Positions 11,259 through 20,744 are shown, counted from the stretch's first letter. The stretch is DNA of 64,000 nt from Rhizobium sp. ACO-34A (GCA_002600635.1 CP021371.1:685001-749000); one strand, 5' to 3'. The notes: generated by a model not told the origin, from the letters alone. A program made the numbers and translations.

Positions 11259-12974
11259 TTACTTGCTGATCGCGCTGTCGCGAAGTTCACGCCGAAGGAT
11301 CTTTCCGACGTTGGATTTCGGCAGTTCCTGACGGAATTCTATGTAACGCGGCCGCTTGTAATTGGTAAGGTTTGCCGCGCAATGGGCCTTGAGTTCGGCC
11401 TCGGTAAGCGCCGGGTCCTTCTTCACCACAAAGAGCTTGACCGCCTCGCCGGAGTGCTCGTCGGGAACGCCGATGGCCGCGCATTCCAGGACGCCCGGAT
11501 GCATGGCCGCGACTTCTTCGATCTCGTTCGGATAGACATTGAAGCCGGAGACCAGGATCATGTCCTTCTTGCGGTCGACGATCTTCACAAAGCCCCGTTC
11601 GTCCATCATGCCCATGTCGCCGGAGCGGAAGAATCCGTCAGGCGTCATCACCTTGGCGGTTTCCTCGGGCCGCTGCCAGTAGCCGGCCATGACCTGCGGG
11701 CCACGGATGCAGATTTCGCCGACGTCGCCGATCGCAAGCGTGTTGCCGTCCTCGTCGCGGATCTCGATGTCGGTCGAGGGAAGCGGCAAGCCGATCATCC
11801 CGGAGAATTCGTTGCTGTCGAGCCGGTTGACGGTGGCGACAGGCGAGGTTTCCGACAGGCCGTACCCCTCGGTGATCGGGCAGCCGGTCATCTGGAACCA
11901 GCGCTCCGCGACCGGCCGCTGCACCGCCATGCCGCCGCCGAGCACGAGAAGCAGGGACGAAAAATCGAGCGCCTTGAAGTCCGGATTGTTCATCAGGGCA
12001 TTGAACAGGGTATTCAGCCCCGGGAAGATATGCGCCTTGTGCTGCGCCAGTTCCTTGACGAAGGCCGGAATGTCGCGCGGGTTGGCGATCAGCACGTTGT
12101 GGCTGCCGGTTGCGATACCCATCAGCGAATTCACCGTCAGCGCGAAGATATGGTAGAGCGGCAGCGCGCAGATGAAGGTCATCACATCGGGGCGGCCCTT
12201 GGCGGCGTATACCGCCTCCAGCCACAGCGCGATCTGCGTCTTGTTGGCAAGCAGGTTGGCGTGGGTGAGCGTTGCGCCCTTCGAGACGCCGGTCGTGCCC
12301 CCGGTATATTGCAGGAAGGCGACGTCACCGCCCTGAACGCTGGCGGGCTTCAGCTGCAGCCGGGCGCCTTCTGAAAGCACGCGATTGAAGCTCTTGTGAC
12401 CGGGGATAGACCATGCCGGCACAAGCTTCTTGACCTTGCGCACCACGAAATTGACGATGTGGCCCTTGATGCCGAGCATGTCGCCCATGGTGGCGACGAC
12501 CACATGCTTGATTGCGGTATGGGCGACGACCTGCTCGACGGTGCGGGCAAAGTTCTCCAGAACGAAGATGACCTTGGCGCCGCTGTCCTTCAGCTGGTGC
12601 TCCAGTTCGCGCGGGGTATAGAGCGGATTGACGTTGACCACCGTGAAGCCGGCGCGAAGGATGCCATATACGGTCACAGGGTTCTGCAGGATGTTGGGCG
12701 TCATAACGGCGACGCGGTCGCCCTGCTGCAGTCCTTGTGCCTGAAGCCAGGCGCCAATCTTGCGCGACTGCACTTCAAGCTCGCGGAAGGTCATGCCGCG
12801 CCCCATGCTGGAAAAGGCCAGGCGGTCCGCATATCTGGCGCAACTGCTTTCGAACAGGGCGCCAAGCGAGGCATGTTCCAGAGGAGGAATGTCCGCCGGC
12901 ACCATTGCGGGATAAGATGAAAGCCAGATTTTTTCCGCTGCCCGGCCGCTATGGCGGCTGACGAGATCAGACAT
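11259..12974 (-). CDS. fadD: Long-chain fatty-acid-CoA ligase
   Basis: 571 residues of the acyl-CoA synthetase family, which activates long-chain fatty acids with ATP and CoA before beta-oxidation. The AMP-binding P-loop is YTGGTTGVSKGA, with the adenylate motif GYGLSETSP and RSGDMG further on. The C-terminal lysine region FKSNVGKILRR-like (here PKSNVGKILRREL) is present. The start giving MSDLVSRH is preceded by GGGAGGTAATT; the longer ORF start is not supported. An imperfectly spaced palindrome TTGACG-TAAG-CGTCAA lies 127 bp upstream of the start. In S. meliloti, fadD has been linked to swarming and symbiosis. Confidence 0.92.
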   Translation of the reverse strand: MSDLVSRHSGRAAEKIWLSSYPAMVPADIPPLEHASLGALFESSCARYADRLAFSSMGRGMTFRELEVQSRKIGAWLQAQGLQQGDRVAVMTPNILQNPVTVYGILRAGFTVVNVNPLYTPRELEHQLKDSGAKVIFVLENFARTVEQVVAHTAIKHVVVATMGDMLGIKGHIVNFVVRKVKKLVPAWSIPGHKSFNRVLSEGARLQLKPASVQGGDVAFLQYTGGTTGVSKGATLTHANLLANKTQIALWLEAVYAAKGRPDVMTFICALPLYHIFALTVNSLMGIATGSHNVLIANPRDIPAFVKELAQHKAHIFPGLNTLFNALMNNPDFKALDFSSLLLVLGGGMAVQRPVAERWFQMTGCPITEGYGLSETSPVATVNRLDSNEFSGMIGLPLPSTDIEIRDEDGNTLAIGDVGEICIRGPQVMAGYWQRPEETAKVMTPDGFFRSGDMGMMDERGFVKIVDRKKDMILVSGFNVYPNEIEEVAAMHPGVLECAAIGVPDEHSGEAVKLFVVKKDPALTEAELKAHCAANLTNYKRPRYIEFRQELPKSNVGKILRRELRDSAISK

Positions 12975-13100
12975 AATTACCTCCCGGTCAAAGTTTCCTC
13001 CATGCCCGCCCTCCCGTGGCCGGCATGCCCCCTCCTCGACGCGCAAACCGAGCTTATGCCTTTGGCAAGCCGGTTCAAGCCTCAATAGCTCTATATAACC

Positions 13101-13116
13101 TTGACGTAAGCGTCAA
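13101..13116 (-). promoter_or_regulatory. Inverted-repeat operator upstream of fadD
   Basis: TTGACG-TAAG-CGTCAA, 6-bp arms with a 4-nt spacer. Read on the - strand, TTGACG is also a good -35 hexamer, with a TATA-rich stretch shortly after. A related TGACG...CGTCA element sits before the nitronate monooxygenase gene. Together they suggest a shared regulator of fatty-acid or acyl-CoA genes. Confidence 0.5.
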
Positions 13117-13295
13117 TAAACCTCCCCCGAACCTCTCCTCTTTTAGATGGTGCTGTTCCCATCGGCCGCTGGTTGCTGTCGGGGATCGGTTCGGCAAGCC
13201 TTCGAGCCTGGAACACTTTGGGGAGGAACCATGCGCTGACTCTGGCGTTGACCCCAGGCAAGTATCGAGGAACCGTGAAAACAAGGAGGTGCACC

Positions 13296-13688
13296 ATGTT
13301 GCATCAGAACGCACAATCCACAGATCGTGATCCTTATGTGAAGGACACGCCGACGCTGATTGCCAGCGACAAGGTGGACGGCACGGCTGTCTACGGCTCT
13401 GACGGCAAGCGCATCGGCTCCATCCAGCGAATCATTCTGGAGAAGCGCGGCGGTCGTGTCGCATACGCCGTCCTGAGCTTCGGGGGCTTTCTCGGAATCG
13501 GTGACGACTACTATCCGCTGCCGTGGGAAAAGCTCTCCTACGACGAGAATCTGGACGGATATCGCGTCGATCTGACGAAGCAGCAGATCGAGGGCGCGCC
13601 GCGTTTTCGTGACGATGAACGCGACTGGTATCGTGAAAACGGCCGCTCCGTTTACGATTATTACGGCGTGCCGCCTTACTGGATGTAA
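13296..13688 (+). CDS. PRC-barrel domain protein
   Basis: 130 residues. A PRC-barrel (photosynthetic reaction centre H-chain/RimM-like) fold covers about residues 20-85: a DGTAVYGSDGKRIGSI start, then VAYAVLSFGGFLG, then DYYPLPWEKL. It is soluble, with no signal peptide. Such proteins are common in Rhizobiales and often stress-related, but the ligand is unknown. The start at 13296 has a near-perfect AAGGAGGTG ribosome-binding site. A strong hairpin follows the stop, so it is monocistronic. Confidence 0.85.
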   Translation: MLHQNAQSTDRDPYVKDTPTLIASDKVDGTAVYGSDGKRIGSIQRIILEKRGGRVAYAVLSFGGFLGIGDDYYPLPWEKLSYDENLDGYRVDLTKQQIEGAPRFRDDERDWYRENGRSVYDYYGVPPYWM

Positions 13689-13703
13689 TGTCGGCTTGCC
13701 TCG

Positions 13704-13729
13704 GAAAGCCCCGCGAAAGCGGGGCTTTC
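13704..13729 (+). terminator. Terminator after PRC-barrel gene
   Basis: GAAAGCCCCGC and GCGGGGCTTTC form an 11-bp perfect stem around a GAAA tetraloop 16 bp after the stop codon; the 3' arm ends CTTTCT. Confidence 0.8.
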
Positions 13730-13835
13730 TGCATGTCATGCGCACAATGCATTTCCAGTTTCGTTAAGGTTAAGAAAGTAACCACAACGCTTCGCGCGGG
13801 GGGTGCTTGGTTTACGTTTCGCAATGCGGTAAGTG

Positions 13836-13851
13836 TTAACCGGCGATTAAC
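13836..13851 (+). promoter_or_regulatory. Full-consensus CtrA box upstream of ugd
   Basis: TTAA-CCGGCGA-TTAAC is an exact match to the CtrA recognition pattern TTAA-N7-TTAAC, 122 bp before the chosen ugd start. It suggests cell-cycle control of this polysaccharide-precursor gene. Occupancy by CtrA is inferred. Confidence 0.6.
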
Positions 13852-13972
13852 ATTTCTGAGTATCGGTCAGCGGAATGGCCTGTTCTTCGCAAGTCCGTTC
13901 GCCGGGTCTCCCAAGTCGGCGCTGCGGGTAGGCGAGCTGACTGTTCCCCACAAAAATCGAGTGGAGTCTGTT

Positions 13973-15283
13973 GTGCGCATAGCGATTATTGGTACCGGTT
14001 ATGTCGGCCTGGTCTCGGGCGTCTGCCTTTCTGATTTCGGCCATGATGTTGTCTGTATCGACAAGGTCGAAGAAAAAATCTCGATGCTCAATAGCGGCAA
14101 GGTGCCGATTTTCGAGCCGGGTCTTGAAGAACTCATCCAGAAGAACGTTGCTGCGGGACGCCTGAGCTTCACCACGGACCTTGCAGGTCCCGTCGGTGAT
14201 GCCGATGTGGTCTTTCTTGCCGTCGGCACACCGTCGCGCAAGAGCGATGGCCACGCCGATCTGGCCTATGTCTTCGCCGCCGCGCGCGAGATCGCCCGGT
14301 CCGTGAAGGGCTTCACGGTCGTTGTCACCAAGTCGACGGTGCCGGTTGGAACGGGCGATCAGCTTGAGCGCATCATTGCCGAGGAAAATCCGGATGCTGA
14401 CGTCGCCGTCGTGTCCAACCCGGAATTCCTCCGCGAAGGTGCGGCGATCGAGGACTTCATGGCCCCCGACCGCGTCGTTGTCGGTATGAACGACGATCGC
14501 GCCGTGGACATCATGGCCAAGGTCTATGCGGCTCTCGATCCCCAGAAGCACCCGGTGCTCTTCACCTCGCGGCGTACCGCGGAACTGACCAAGTATGCAG
14601 CCAACGCCTTCCTGGCGCTGAAGCTTGCCTACATCAACGAGATCGCCGATCTCTGCGAACAGGTCGGAGCAAACGTTCAGGACGTGTCCAAGGGCATGGG
14701 CCTCGACAGCCGTATCGGTCAGAAGTTCCTCAATGCCGGTCCCGGCTACGGTGGTTCGTGCTTCCCGAAGGACACGCTCGCTCTCGTCAAGACCGCGCAG
14801 GATCATAACAGCCCGATCCGTCTTATCGAGACCATTGTCGGCATCAACGAAACCCGCAAGCGCGCCATGGCTCGCAAGATCGAGCGTGCGCTCGATGGCG
14901 ATATCCGCGGCAAGACCATCGGTATCCTCGGCCTGACTTTCAAGCCCGATACCGACGACATCCGCGAATCGCCCGCGCTCGCCATCGTTCAGGCGCTTCT
15001 GGACAAGGGTGCTGTTCTGCAGGCCTATGACCCGGAAGGCATGCCCGCCGCGCGCGGCATGATGCCGGAGATCAGCTATCGCGATGGCGTTGATGAGGTG
15101 GCCAAGGATGCGGACGCTCTGGTTATCATCACCGAGTGGAAGCATTTCCGCGCGCTCGACTTCGGCAAGCTGAAGTCCCTGATGAAGCAGCCGGTCCTGA
15201 TCGACCTGCGCAACGTATACGTTCCGTCCCAGGCGCTGAGCCACGGCTTCGTCTACGACAGCGTCGGCCGCGCCGATTATTGA
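13973..15283 (+). CDS. rkpK: UDP-glucose 6-dehydrogenase
   Basis: 436 residues. Oxidises UDP-glucose to UDP-glucuronate with NAD for exo- and capsular polysaccharide synthesis. The Rossmann motif GTGYVGLVSG is at the N terminus. The catalytic cysteine is in GPGYGGSCFPKDT, and GLTFKPDTDDIRESPA marks the C-terminal UDP-binding domain. I chose GTG 13973, preceded by GGAG, because it places the Rossmann motif at residues 7-16 as usual; a longer ORF start adds 95 unsupported residues. A CtrA box lies upstream and a good terminator follows. Confidence 0.94.
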   Translation: MRIAIIGTGYVGLVSGVCLSDFGHDVVCIDKVEEKISMLNSGKVPIFEPGLEELIQKNVAAGRLSFTTDLAGPVGDADVVFLAVGTPSRKSDGHADLAYVFAAAREIARSVKGFTVVVTKSTVPVGTGDQLERIIAEENPDADVAVVSNPEFLREGAAIEDFMAPDRVVVGMNDDRAVDIMAKVYAALDPQKHPVLFTSRRTAELTKYAANAFLALKLAYINEIADLCEQVGANVQDVSKGMGLDSRIGQKFLNAGPGYGGSCFPKDTLALVKTAQDHNSPIRLIETIVGINETRKRAMARKIERALDGDIRGKTIGILGLTFKPDTDDIRESPALAIVQALLDKGAVLQAYDPEGMPAARGMMPEISYRDGVDEVAKDADALVIITEWKHFRALDFGKLKSLMKQPVLIDLRNVYVPSQALSHGFVYDSVGRADY

Positions 15284-15333
15284 TGACGGAGGCTTGGAGC
15301 TTCCGGCCGGATGTCTGTAGGAAAATTGAGAAG

Positions 15334-15363
15334 GGGCGCCGCTAATGCTGGCGCCCTTTTTTG
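15334..15363 (+). terminator. Rho-independent terminator after ugd
   Basis: GGGCGCC (15334-15340) pairs with GGCGCCC (15350-15356), extended by A-T pairs, and is followed by a run of T. Confidence 0.88.
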
Positions 15364-15505
15364 TTTGCGGAAGTCGGAGAGGTCGTTATGCGGCGATCTG
15401 TACGTCCGCTGTCGAACTGGCCGCCAAGGCCAACGTTCGAGAACAAGCGGACGTCATCTTATGATGCAGCCGTTCGATATGATCTCTTGCTGATCTTAAA
15501 GGGAA

Positions 15506-15581
15506 TGGTGCCGCTTACGTGACTCGAACACGTGACCCCGTCATTACGAATGACGTGCTCTACCAACTGAGCTAAAGCGGC
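15506..15581 (-). tRNA. tRNA-Thr (CGT anticodon)
   Basis: 76 nt including an encoded CCA end. On the - strand the acceptor GCCGCTT pairs with AAGCGGC. D-arm, anticodon arm CGTCA-TTCGTAA-TGACG and T-arm ACGTG-TTCGAGT-CACGT are all intact. The CGT anticodon reads ACG threonine codons. No integrated element is seen at this gene. Confidence 0.96.
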
Positions 15582-15720
15582 CCGCACGCAACCTGCATGT
15601 CTGCGGTTGCGGCATGTCGGCGCTGATACAGGCATCGCGCCGGAATTTCAAGCGGGGAAATCGGCAATGTTGCGGTTTTCCTTGGGATCGCCGCAGCACT
15701 GCTGTTTTCGATGGCTAGCC

Positions 15721-16680
15721 TCAGAGCGAAAGGCGTGCGCGGGCTGCCTTGTATTCGCTTTCCAGCCGGTCGACGACCTTTGCGACGGGATCGATGGCCT
15801 TCACGGCGCCGATGCCCTGACCGCAGCCCCAGATATCCTTCCAGGCCTTGGCCCCGGTCGTGGCCTTGTCGAAGTCCATCTTGGACGGGTCGGCTTCCGG
15901 CAGGTTGTCCGGATCCATGCCGGCGGCGATGATCGAGGGCTTCAGGTAGTTCCCGTGTATTCCGGTGAAATAGTTGGAATAGACGATGTCGCTGGCATGG
16001 GCGTCCACGATCGCCTGCTTGTAGGCATCGCTGGCGCGGGCTTCCGTCGTGGCGATGAAGGGCGAGCCGATATAGGCCATGTCCGCGCCCATTGCCTGGG
16101 CTGCCAGGATGCCGCCTCCGGTGGAGATCGCGCCGGCCAGCAGCAATGGGCCATCGAACCATTCGCGGATTTCCTGCACCAGCGCGAAAGGCGAGAGCGT
16201 GCCGGCATGTCCGCCAGCGCCGGTCGCAACCGCGATCAGCCCGTCTGCGCCCTTGCGGATGGCCGAATTGGCGTGGCGATTGTTGATGACGTCGTGAAGC
16301 ACGATCCCGCCATAGGAATGCACGGCCGCATTCACTTCCGGCACGGCGCCGAGCGAGGAGATGACGATCGGCACCTTGTATTTCACGCAGAGCATCAGGT
16401 CGTGCTCCAGCCGCTTGTTGGAGGTATGAACGATCTGGTTGACCGCAAAGGGTGCCGCCGGGCGATCCGGGTTCTGTGCATTGTGGGAGGCAAGTTCTTC
16501 GGTGATCTGTGCCAGCCATTCGTCGAGTTGGGCTTCCGGGCGGGCGTTCAGCGCCGGAAAGGCACCGACGATGCCGGCCTTGCATTGCGCAAGCGTCAGG
16601 TCCGGATGCGATATGATGAAGAGCGGGGAGGCGACTACCGGCAGCCTCAGATTTTCGGACAGAACTGGCGGAAGCGCCAT
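15721..16680 (-). CDS. Nitronate monooxygenase (NPD family flavoprotein)
   Basis: 319 residues, an FMN-dependent TIM barrel of the 2-nitropropane dioxygenase/nitronate monooxygenase family. GAGGHAGT carries the catalytic histidine, and AGAISTGGGILAAQAMGADMAYIGSPF gives the FMN-phosphate site (shown only in part as GGGILAAQAMGAD). GGGAGGTAAT precedes the ATG. A TGACGTTT/AAACGTCA inverted repeat just upstream resembles the element before fadD. Nitronate monooxygenase paralogues often neighbour acyl-CoA metabolism genes, so the true substrate could differ from simple nitronates. Confidence 0.85.
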   Translation of the reverse strand: MALPPVLSENLRLPVVASPLFIISHPDLTLAQCKAGIVGAFPALNARPEAQLDEWLAQITEELASHNAQNPDRPAAPFAVNQIVHTSNKRLEHDLMLCVKYKVPIVISSLGAVPEVNAAVHSYGGIVLHDVINNRHANSAIRKGADGLIAVATGAGGHAGTLSPFALVQEIREWFDGPLLLAGAISTGGGILAAQAMGADMAYIGSPFIATTEARASDAYKQAIVDAHASDIVYSNYFTGIHGNYLKPSIIAAGMDPDNLPEADPSKMDFDKATTGAKAWKDIWGCGQGIGAVKAIDPVAKVVDRLESEYKAARARLSL

Positions 16681-16695
16681 GATTACCTCCCAATA

Positions 16696-16715
16696 TGACG
16701 TTTACGGAAACGTCA
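16696..16715 (-). promoter_or_regulatory. Inverted-repeat operator upstream of nitronate monooxygenase
   Basis: TGACGTTT-ACGG-AAACGTCA, 8-bp perfect arms, ends 16 bp before the start codon. It resembles MerR-type (LiuR-like) operators of lipid and branched-chain catabolism; that family link is inference. The rest of the 300-bp stretch up to 16,984 holds no gene I can support. Confidence 0.5.
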
Positions 16716-16983
16716 ATTTTCTATCAGAGACAAAGGGTGAGGAAAAGGGCATCCACGTTCGACAGGCGCATTCGTCGCAATCCCGTGTTGCCGTCGAAAC
16801 ACCCGTAAGGGCCGGTCGCCAAACGGCTTCTGTTCTTTTCTCACTTCCTTCCGTTCATTGATTTCTGCCAGGTATCGGTGGGAAGCGAAGGGGCGGGGCT
16901 TGCAGATCGGCCAAGCAGCCGTTACCGAATCGTTAAGAACGGGTCTTGGCGGCATCGTACCGCCTCAAGGAGCAGAATAGCCA

Positions 16984-18204
16984 GTGAACGGATTGGAAAC
17001 GGCCATCAGAAACGCTCTTGAGCGGTCGGATCGCACCAATGCGGAAACCCGTGCCCGCATCTATCAATCGGCGCGTCAGGCGCTCGAAAGCGGGTTGCGC
17101 AAGCAGAATGTCAACGACCCGGAAACCGTTGCCTATCAGCGCCACCGTCTTGAGACGGTGATCCATGCCATCGAACTCGAGGAGCGCGCCCGCATCGATG
17201 TGCAGGTTGCGCCGCCGGCTCCGGCTCCTTCCATCCCGGTGTCTCCGATGGCAGCACCGGTACAGGCTTCGCCCGCGCCAGCATCCCCGGCATCGCGCGG
17301 CGGCATGCGCGAGGAACCGAGTTTCGCAGAGCCGCCCGCCGCCGTGCGGCACACGGAGGAGCGGCGTGTTGCCGAGCCTTCCTTCGATGTGGAAGCCCCT
17401 TCGCGGGAAGCCGATCCGTGGCTGGACGATCCGTCTGATCGAATCGAACCCGAACCGGAAATCAGGGCCGGTGAGGCCTCGGAACGCGATCATGGTCTCA
17501 AGCTCGATGTGCGCCCCGAAGCCGTCGTTCGCCGCCGTGCTCGGCGCGGTTTTTATTCCCGGCTCTTCATTTCTCTCACCCTGCTTGCGTTTCTCGGCAT
17601 GGGAGTGTGGTGGGTCTATACCTCGGGGGTCCTGCTGACTGCTGCCGAGCGGGATACCAGCGTACCCAATCCTCCGCCCCGTGCGGAAGCCGAGGATTTC
17701 GACGAACCCCGGCAGACCCTGGAGCCGAAGGCGCTCGACGCTCGCAGCGGCTTCTCCGATGACTGGATCGAGATTTTCGAGCCGAAGCAGATTTCCGCAA
17801 TCCGTCCCCGCAGCAATGCTCTGGTCGATGTCGTCAACGCCAGCGACGGTACTGCCGTGCGCGTGGTGTCGCGCAGCGGCGATGCGGATGGCAGCGTGGA
17901 GATCACCGTGCCACCGGAGGTTCTGAGGGAAATGGCGGGACGTACCTCGACCATTGCGCTGACCTTGCAGTCTGCCGACGAAAAGCAGGTGCAGATTTCG
18001 GTGTCCTGCGATTTCGATCGGATGGGAGATTGCGCCCGCCATCGCTTCACGGCCAATCCCGAAAAAACGGACGCCCTGTTTCGCGTATCGTTCGAGCGCG
18101 CCATGGCGCCCGGCACGCCCGGCCGTCTCGTTCTGAACGGCGATCTGGCCGGCACGGGCCGCGGCATCAATCTCTACTCGGTGCGTGTGCTGCCGGGAGA
18201 GTGA
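16984..18204 (+). CDS. Conserved single-pass membrane protein of unknown function
   Basis: 406 residues from a GTG start with AGGAGC upstream. The N-terminal 70 residues are charged and helical (LETAIRNALERSDRTNAETR). A proline/alanine-rich linker (about 75-100) and an acidic stretch lead to one transmembrane helix near residues 188-210 (LFISLTLLAFLGMGVWWVY). The C-terminal part (about 240-406) looks like a beta-rich periplasmic domain. The orientation suggests a cytoplasmic N terminus. I do not recognise a named family. It precedes the convergent ppk2 gene, separated by a bidirectional terminator. Confidence 0.75.
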   Translation: MNGLETAIRNALERSDRTNAETRARIYQSARQALESGLRKQNVNDPETVAYQRHRLETVIHAIELEERARIDVQVAPPAPAPSIPVSPMAAPVQASPAPASPASRGGMREEPSFAEPPAAVRHTEERRVAEPSFDVEAPSREADPWLDDPSDRIEPEPEIRAGEASERDHGLKLDVRPEAVVRRRARRGFYSRLFISLTLLAFLGMGVWWVYTSGVLLTAAERDTSVPNPPPRAEAEDFDEPRQTLEPKALDARSGFSDDWIEIFEPKQISAIRPRSNALVDVVNASDGTAVRVVSRSGDADGSVEITVPPEVLREMAGRTSTIALTLQSADEKQVQISVSCDFDRMGDCARHRFTANPEKTDALFRVSFERAMAPGTPGRLVLNGDLAGTGRGINLYSVRVLPGE

Positions 18205-18216
18205 TGCCGCCCGTTA

Positions 18217-18245
18217 GAGGCTTTCAATGTAACCTTGAAAGCCTC
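18217..18245. terminator. Bidirectional terminator between the membrane protein gene and ppk2
   Basis: GAGGCTTTCAA pairs with TTGAAAGCCTC, an 11-bp perfect stem with a 7-nt loop, between two convergent stop codons. Confidence 0.75.
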
Positions 18246-18253
18246 GGGGAAGC

Positions 18254-19141
18254 TTATTTCTTCGACAGGAAGTCCGGGCCGGAGCCGATGATCTTGCGGT
18301 CGATCTTGCCGATCTTGCCTTCATCCTTGCCCTCGTAGTCGATCGACAGCAGGATGTGGCGAATGACGTTGAGGCGGGCGCGGCGTTTGTCATTAGCCTT
18401 GACGATGGTCCACGGCGCATAGTCGGTGTGGGTTTCCTTGAGCATGCGGTCGCGCTTTTCGGTGTAGTCGTCCCACTTGTTGAGGGCGGCGATATCCATT
18501 GGGGAAAGCTTCCAGAGCTTTAGCGGATCGTGCCGGCGGTCGTGGAAGCGTTCGAGCTGCATCTTGCGGCCGATATTCAGCCAGAACTTGAAGAAGTGAA
18601 TGCCATCCTGCTCGATGAGCTTCTCGACGCGCGGAGCCTGCTTCAGGAAGTCTTCGTACTGTTCCTTGGTGCAGAAGCCCATGACCGGCTCGACGCCGGC
18701 CCTGTTATACCAGGAGCGGTCGAACATTACGAATTCCCCACTTGTCGGGAAATGCGAGACATAGCGCTGGAAATACCATTGGCCGCGCTCGGTCTCGGTC
18801 GGCTTGGTCAGGGCGACGACCCGGGCGGAGCGGGGATTCATATAGGCGAGCGTGGCATGGATCGTGCCGCCCTTGCCGGCGGCGTCGCGGCCCTCAAGCA
18901 GGGCCATGACCCGCCTGCCGGTCTTCTGCTGCCAGAACTGCAGCTTTACCAGCTCGATTTGAACCTTCTCCAGTTCGTCCTCGTACTGCTTCTCGTCCAT
19001 CTTCTTGTCATAGGGAAAATCACCGGATGCGAGAGACTCGTCATCGATCCACTTGGGCAGCTTGGGGTCGTCGATGTCGAAGATGCGGCTCTGCCCATCG
19101 ATGATGAGCGTGACGGCGCGGCTTTCCTGTCCCGTTTCCAT
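18254..19141 (-). CDS. ppk2: Polyphosphate kinase 2
   Basis: 295 residues, single-domain (class I-like) PPK2, which transfers phosphate between polyphosphate and nucleotides. The Walker A is [12 protein letters not shown] near residue 82. The lid and Walker B regions are FQRYVSHFP and [11 protein letters not shown], and KFWLNIG and KLSPMD are further conserved blocks. It adjoins phoR and the pst genes, fitting phosphate storage, but is transcribed divergently from phoR. Confidence 0.93.
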   Translation of the reverse strand: METGQESRAVTLIIDGQSRIFDIDDPKLPKWIDDESLASGDFPYDKKMDEKQYEDELEKVQIELVKLQFWQQKTGRRVMALLEGRDAAGKGGTIHATLAYMNPRSARVVALTKPTETERGQWYFQRYVSHFPTSGEFVMFDRSWYNRAGVEPVMGFCTKEQYEDFLKQAPRVEKLIEQDGIHFFKFWLNIGRKMQLERFHDRRHDPLKLWKLSPMDIAALNKWDDYTEKRDRMLKETHTDYAPWTIVKANDKRRARLNVIRHILLSIDYEGKDEGKIGKIDRKIIGSGPDFLSKK

Positions 19142-19305
19142 GTTCTTTTCACTCCCGGCTCTGCGACGATATCGTTTTCAATCCCGCAAAGGGGGCATAT
19201 TTGCCGCGATTTTTCAAGATCTTGCTGAAATATGTGCGGCGTTGCCACATGCTGCTGTCAGGCATGGGGATAACCGGGGGCAATGATGGCATGCCTCGCA
19301 TAGAT

Positions 19306-19323
19306 CTGTCATGAATCGTCGAT
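19306..19323 (+). promoter_or_regulatory. Possible Pho box upstream of phoR
   Basis: CTGTCAT-GAAT-CGTCGAT has one perfect CTGTCAT half and a weak second half in the 7+4+7 Pho-box arrangement, 49 bp before the phoR start. PhoB control of phoR would give autoregulation. Weak match. Confidence 0.35.
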
Positions 19324-19371
19324 ATCACGGCTGTTTGACGATCGGGCAGGCATCCATCAGGCGAGGTTTCA

Positions 19372-20631
19372 GTGGCAGAGGGTTCATTCGAGTGGCGCAG
19401 GCTTTTGCGGCGGATTCGATCCGGTGGGGCATATCTGCTGGCTGCGTTTCTGATTTCCGTGGCCGCCTATCTCTCTGGTGCCGACCCCGTATTCGCCGTC
19501 ATTCTCCTTATCCTCGGCGTCCTTGCAATTCTGGTGCAGCAGGGCGACGAGCAGGCCGCGCCGCTGGCCGCTGTGCCGGAGCAGGCCGTTACGGATGAGG
19601 ATGCTGAGCCGCTCTTTCCCGCTATCCTGTCAATGCTTCAGGCGTTGGACCTGCCGGTATTCGTCATCGGACGGGACGGTATGCTGCGCGGTCAGAACCG
19701 TTCGGCGCAAAAGGTCTTCGGCGAGCTTTCGCCGGGGCAGCATATTTCCGCGCGCTGGCGTTCTCCCAGCATTCTCGACATGGTGCGCGAGACGATCGCT
19801 ACGGATGAGCCGAACCAGATCGAGCATTCCGAACGGCTGCCATCCGAACGCGTCTATATCGTCCGCATCGCGCCGGTGCCGCTTTCGGAGGAAAGGGGCG
19901 ACGAGGCCCTCTTTCTTCTGTCGTTCAGGGATATCTCCGAGCTGAGGCGACTGGACCGCATGCGCAGTGATTTCGTCGCCAATGCCAGCCACGAATTGCG
20001 CACGCCGCTCGCATCGCTGCGCGGGTTCATCGAAACCATGCAGGGACCGGCACGCGGCGATCCGAAAGCGCAGGAGCGCTTTCTTGCCATCATGCTGGAT
20101 CAGGCCAACCGGATGAGCCGTCTGGTGGACGACCTTCTGTCGCTCTCCCGTCTCGAACTCAAGGCGCATCTCGCGCCCGACCAGAAGGTCGACCTTGTGC
20201 CCGTGATCGGGCATGTGCGGGATTCCCTTGCTCCATTGGCCAAGGATCTCGAGGTGGATATCCGCCTTCATCTGCCGGAGGAGAAGGCGGAGGTTCTGGG
20301 TGACCGCGACGAACTCGTGCAGGTTTTCGAGAATCTCATCGAAAACGCCTGCAAGTACGGGCAGGAAGGACGTGTCGTCGATGTCTATGTCCGTAATCCG
20401 CCGGGTGGTCCCGTGGAGGTGAGCGTACTCGACTTCGGCCCGGGCATCCCCGCCGAACATGTTCCGCGACTGACCGAACGCTTCTACCGCGTCAGCGTGG
20501 CGGACAGCCGTTCCAAGAAGGGAACCGGGCTCGGCCTTGCGATCGTCAAGCACATCCTGACCCGGCATCGCGCTCGACTGATCGTCAAGTCGGCCGTAGG
20601 CGTCGGGACGGAGTTCACCGTCCGCTTCTGA
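19372..20631 (+). CDS. phoR: Phosphate regulon sensor histidine kinase
   Basis: 419 residues from GTG 19372. Two adjacent membrane helices (about residues 20-55) are followed by a PAS-like domain (about 85-185). H207 in NASHELRTPLASLRG is the phosphorylation site, and the ATPase has N-box ENLIENACKYG and G boxes DFGPGIP and KKGTGLGL. There is no periplasmic sensor domain, as in PhoR proteins that sense phosphate through PstSCAB-PhoU. It opens the block phoR-pstSCAB-phoU-phoB; its partner PhoB is the last gene. Confidence 0.93.
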   Translation: MAEGSFEWRRLLRRIRSGGAYLLAAFLISVAAYLSGADPVFAVILLILGVLAILVQQGDEQAAPLAAVPEQAVTDEDAEPLFPAILSMLQALDLPVFVIGRDGMLRGQNRSAQKVFGELSPGQHISARWRSPSILDMVRETIATDEPNQIEHSERLPSERVYIVRIAPVPLSEERGDEALFLLSFRDISELRRLDRMRSDFVANASHELRTPLASLRGFIETMQGPARGDPKAQERFLAIMLDQANRMSRLVDDLLSLSRLELKAHLAPDQKVDLVPVIGHVRDSLAPLAKDLEVDIRLHLPEEKAEVLGDRDELVQVFENLIENACKYGQEGRVVDVYVRNPPGGPVEVSVLDFGPGIPAEHVPRLTERFYRVSVADSRSKKGTGLGLAIVKHILTRHRARLIVKSAVGVGTEFTVRF

Positions 20632-20744
20632 CGGGTTTTTCGCCGTTGGCCCTTTCAGGGGCTGAAATGTTGCAGCGTTTGTAACAAAACCTGCACATTG
20701 GCCCGTCGTCGTCTGAAAAAGACATTAAATTTCAACTATTTGAT

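Noticed and set aside
13847..15244. 465-residue - strand ORF opposite ugd
   Set aside because: ugd has the Rossmann and catalytic motifs in the + frame; the - frame is a mirror of its codon bias.
15506..15581. tRNA-Thr as a second integration site
   Set aside because: No integrase or foreign gene flanks it; the neighbours are ordinary chromosomal genes.
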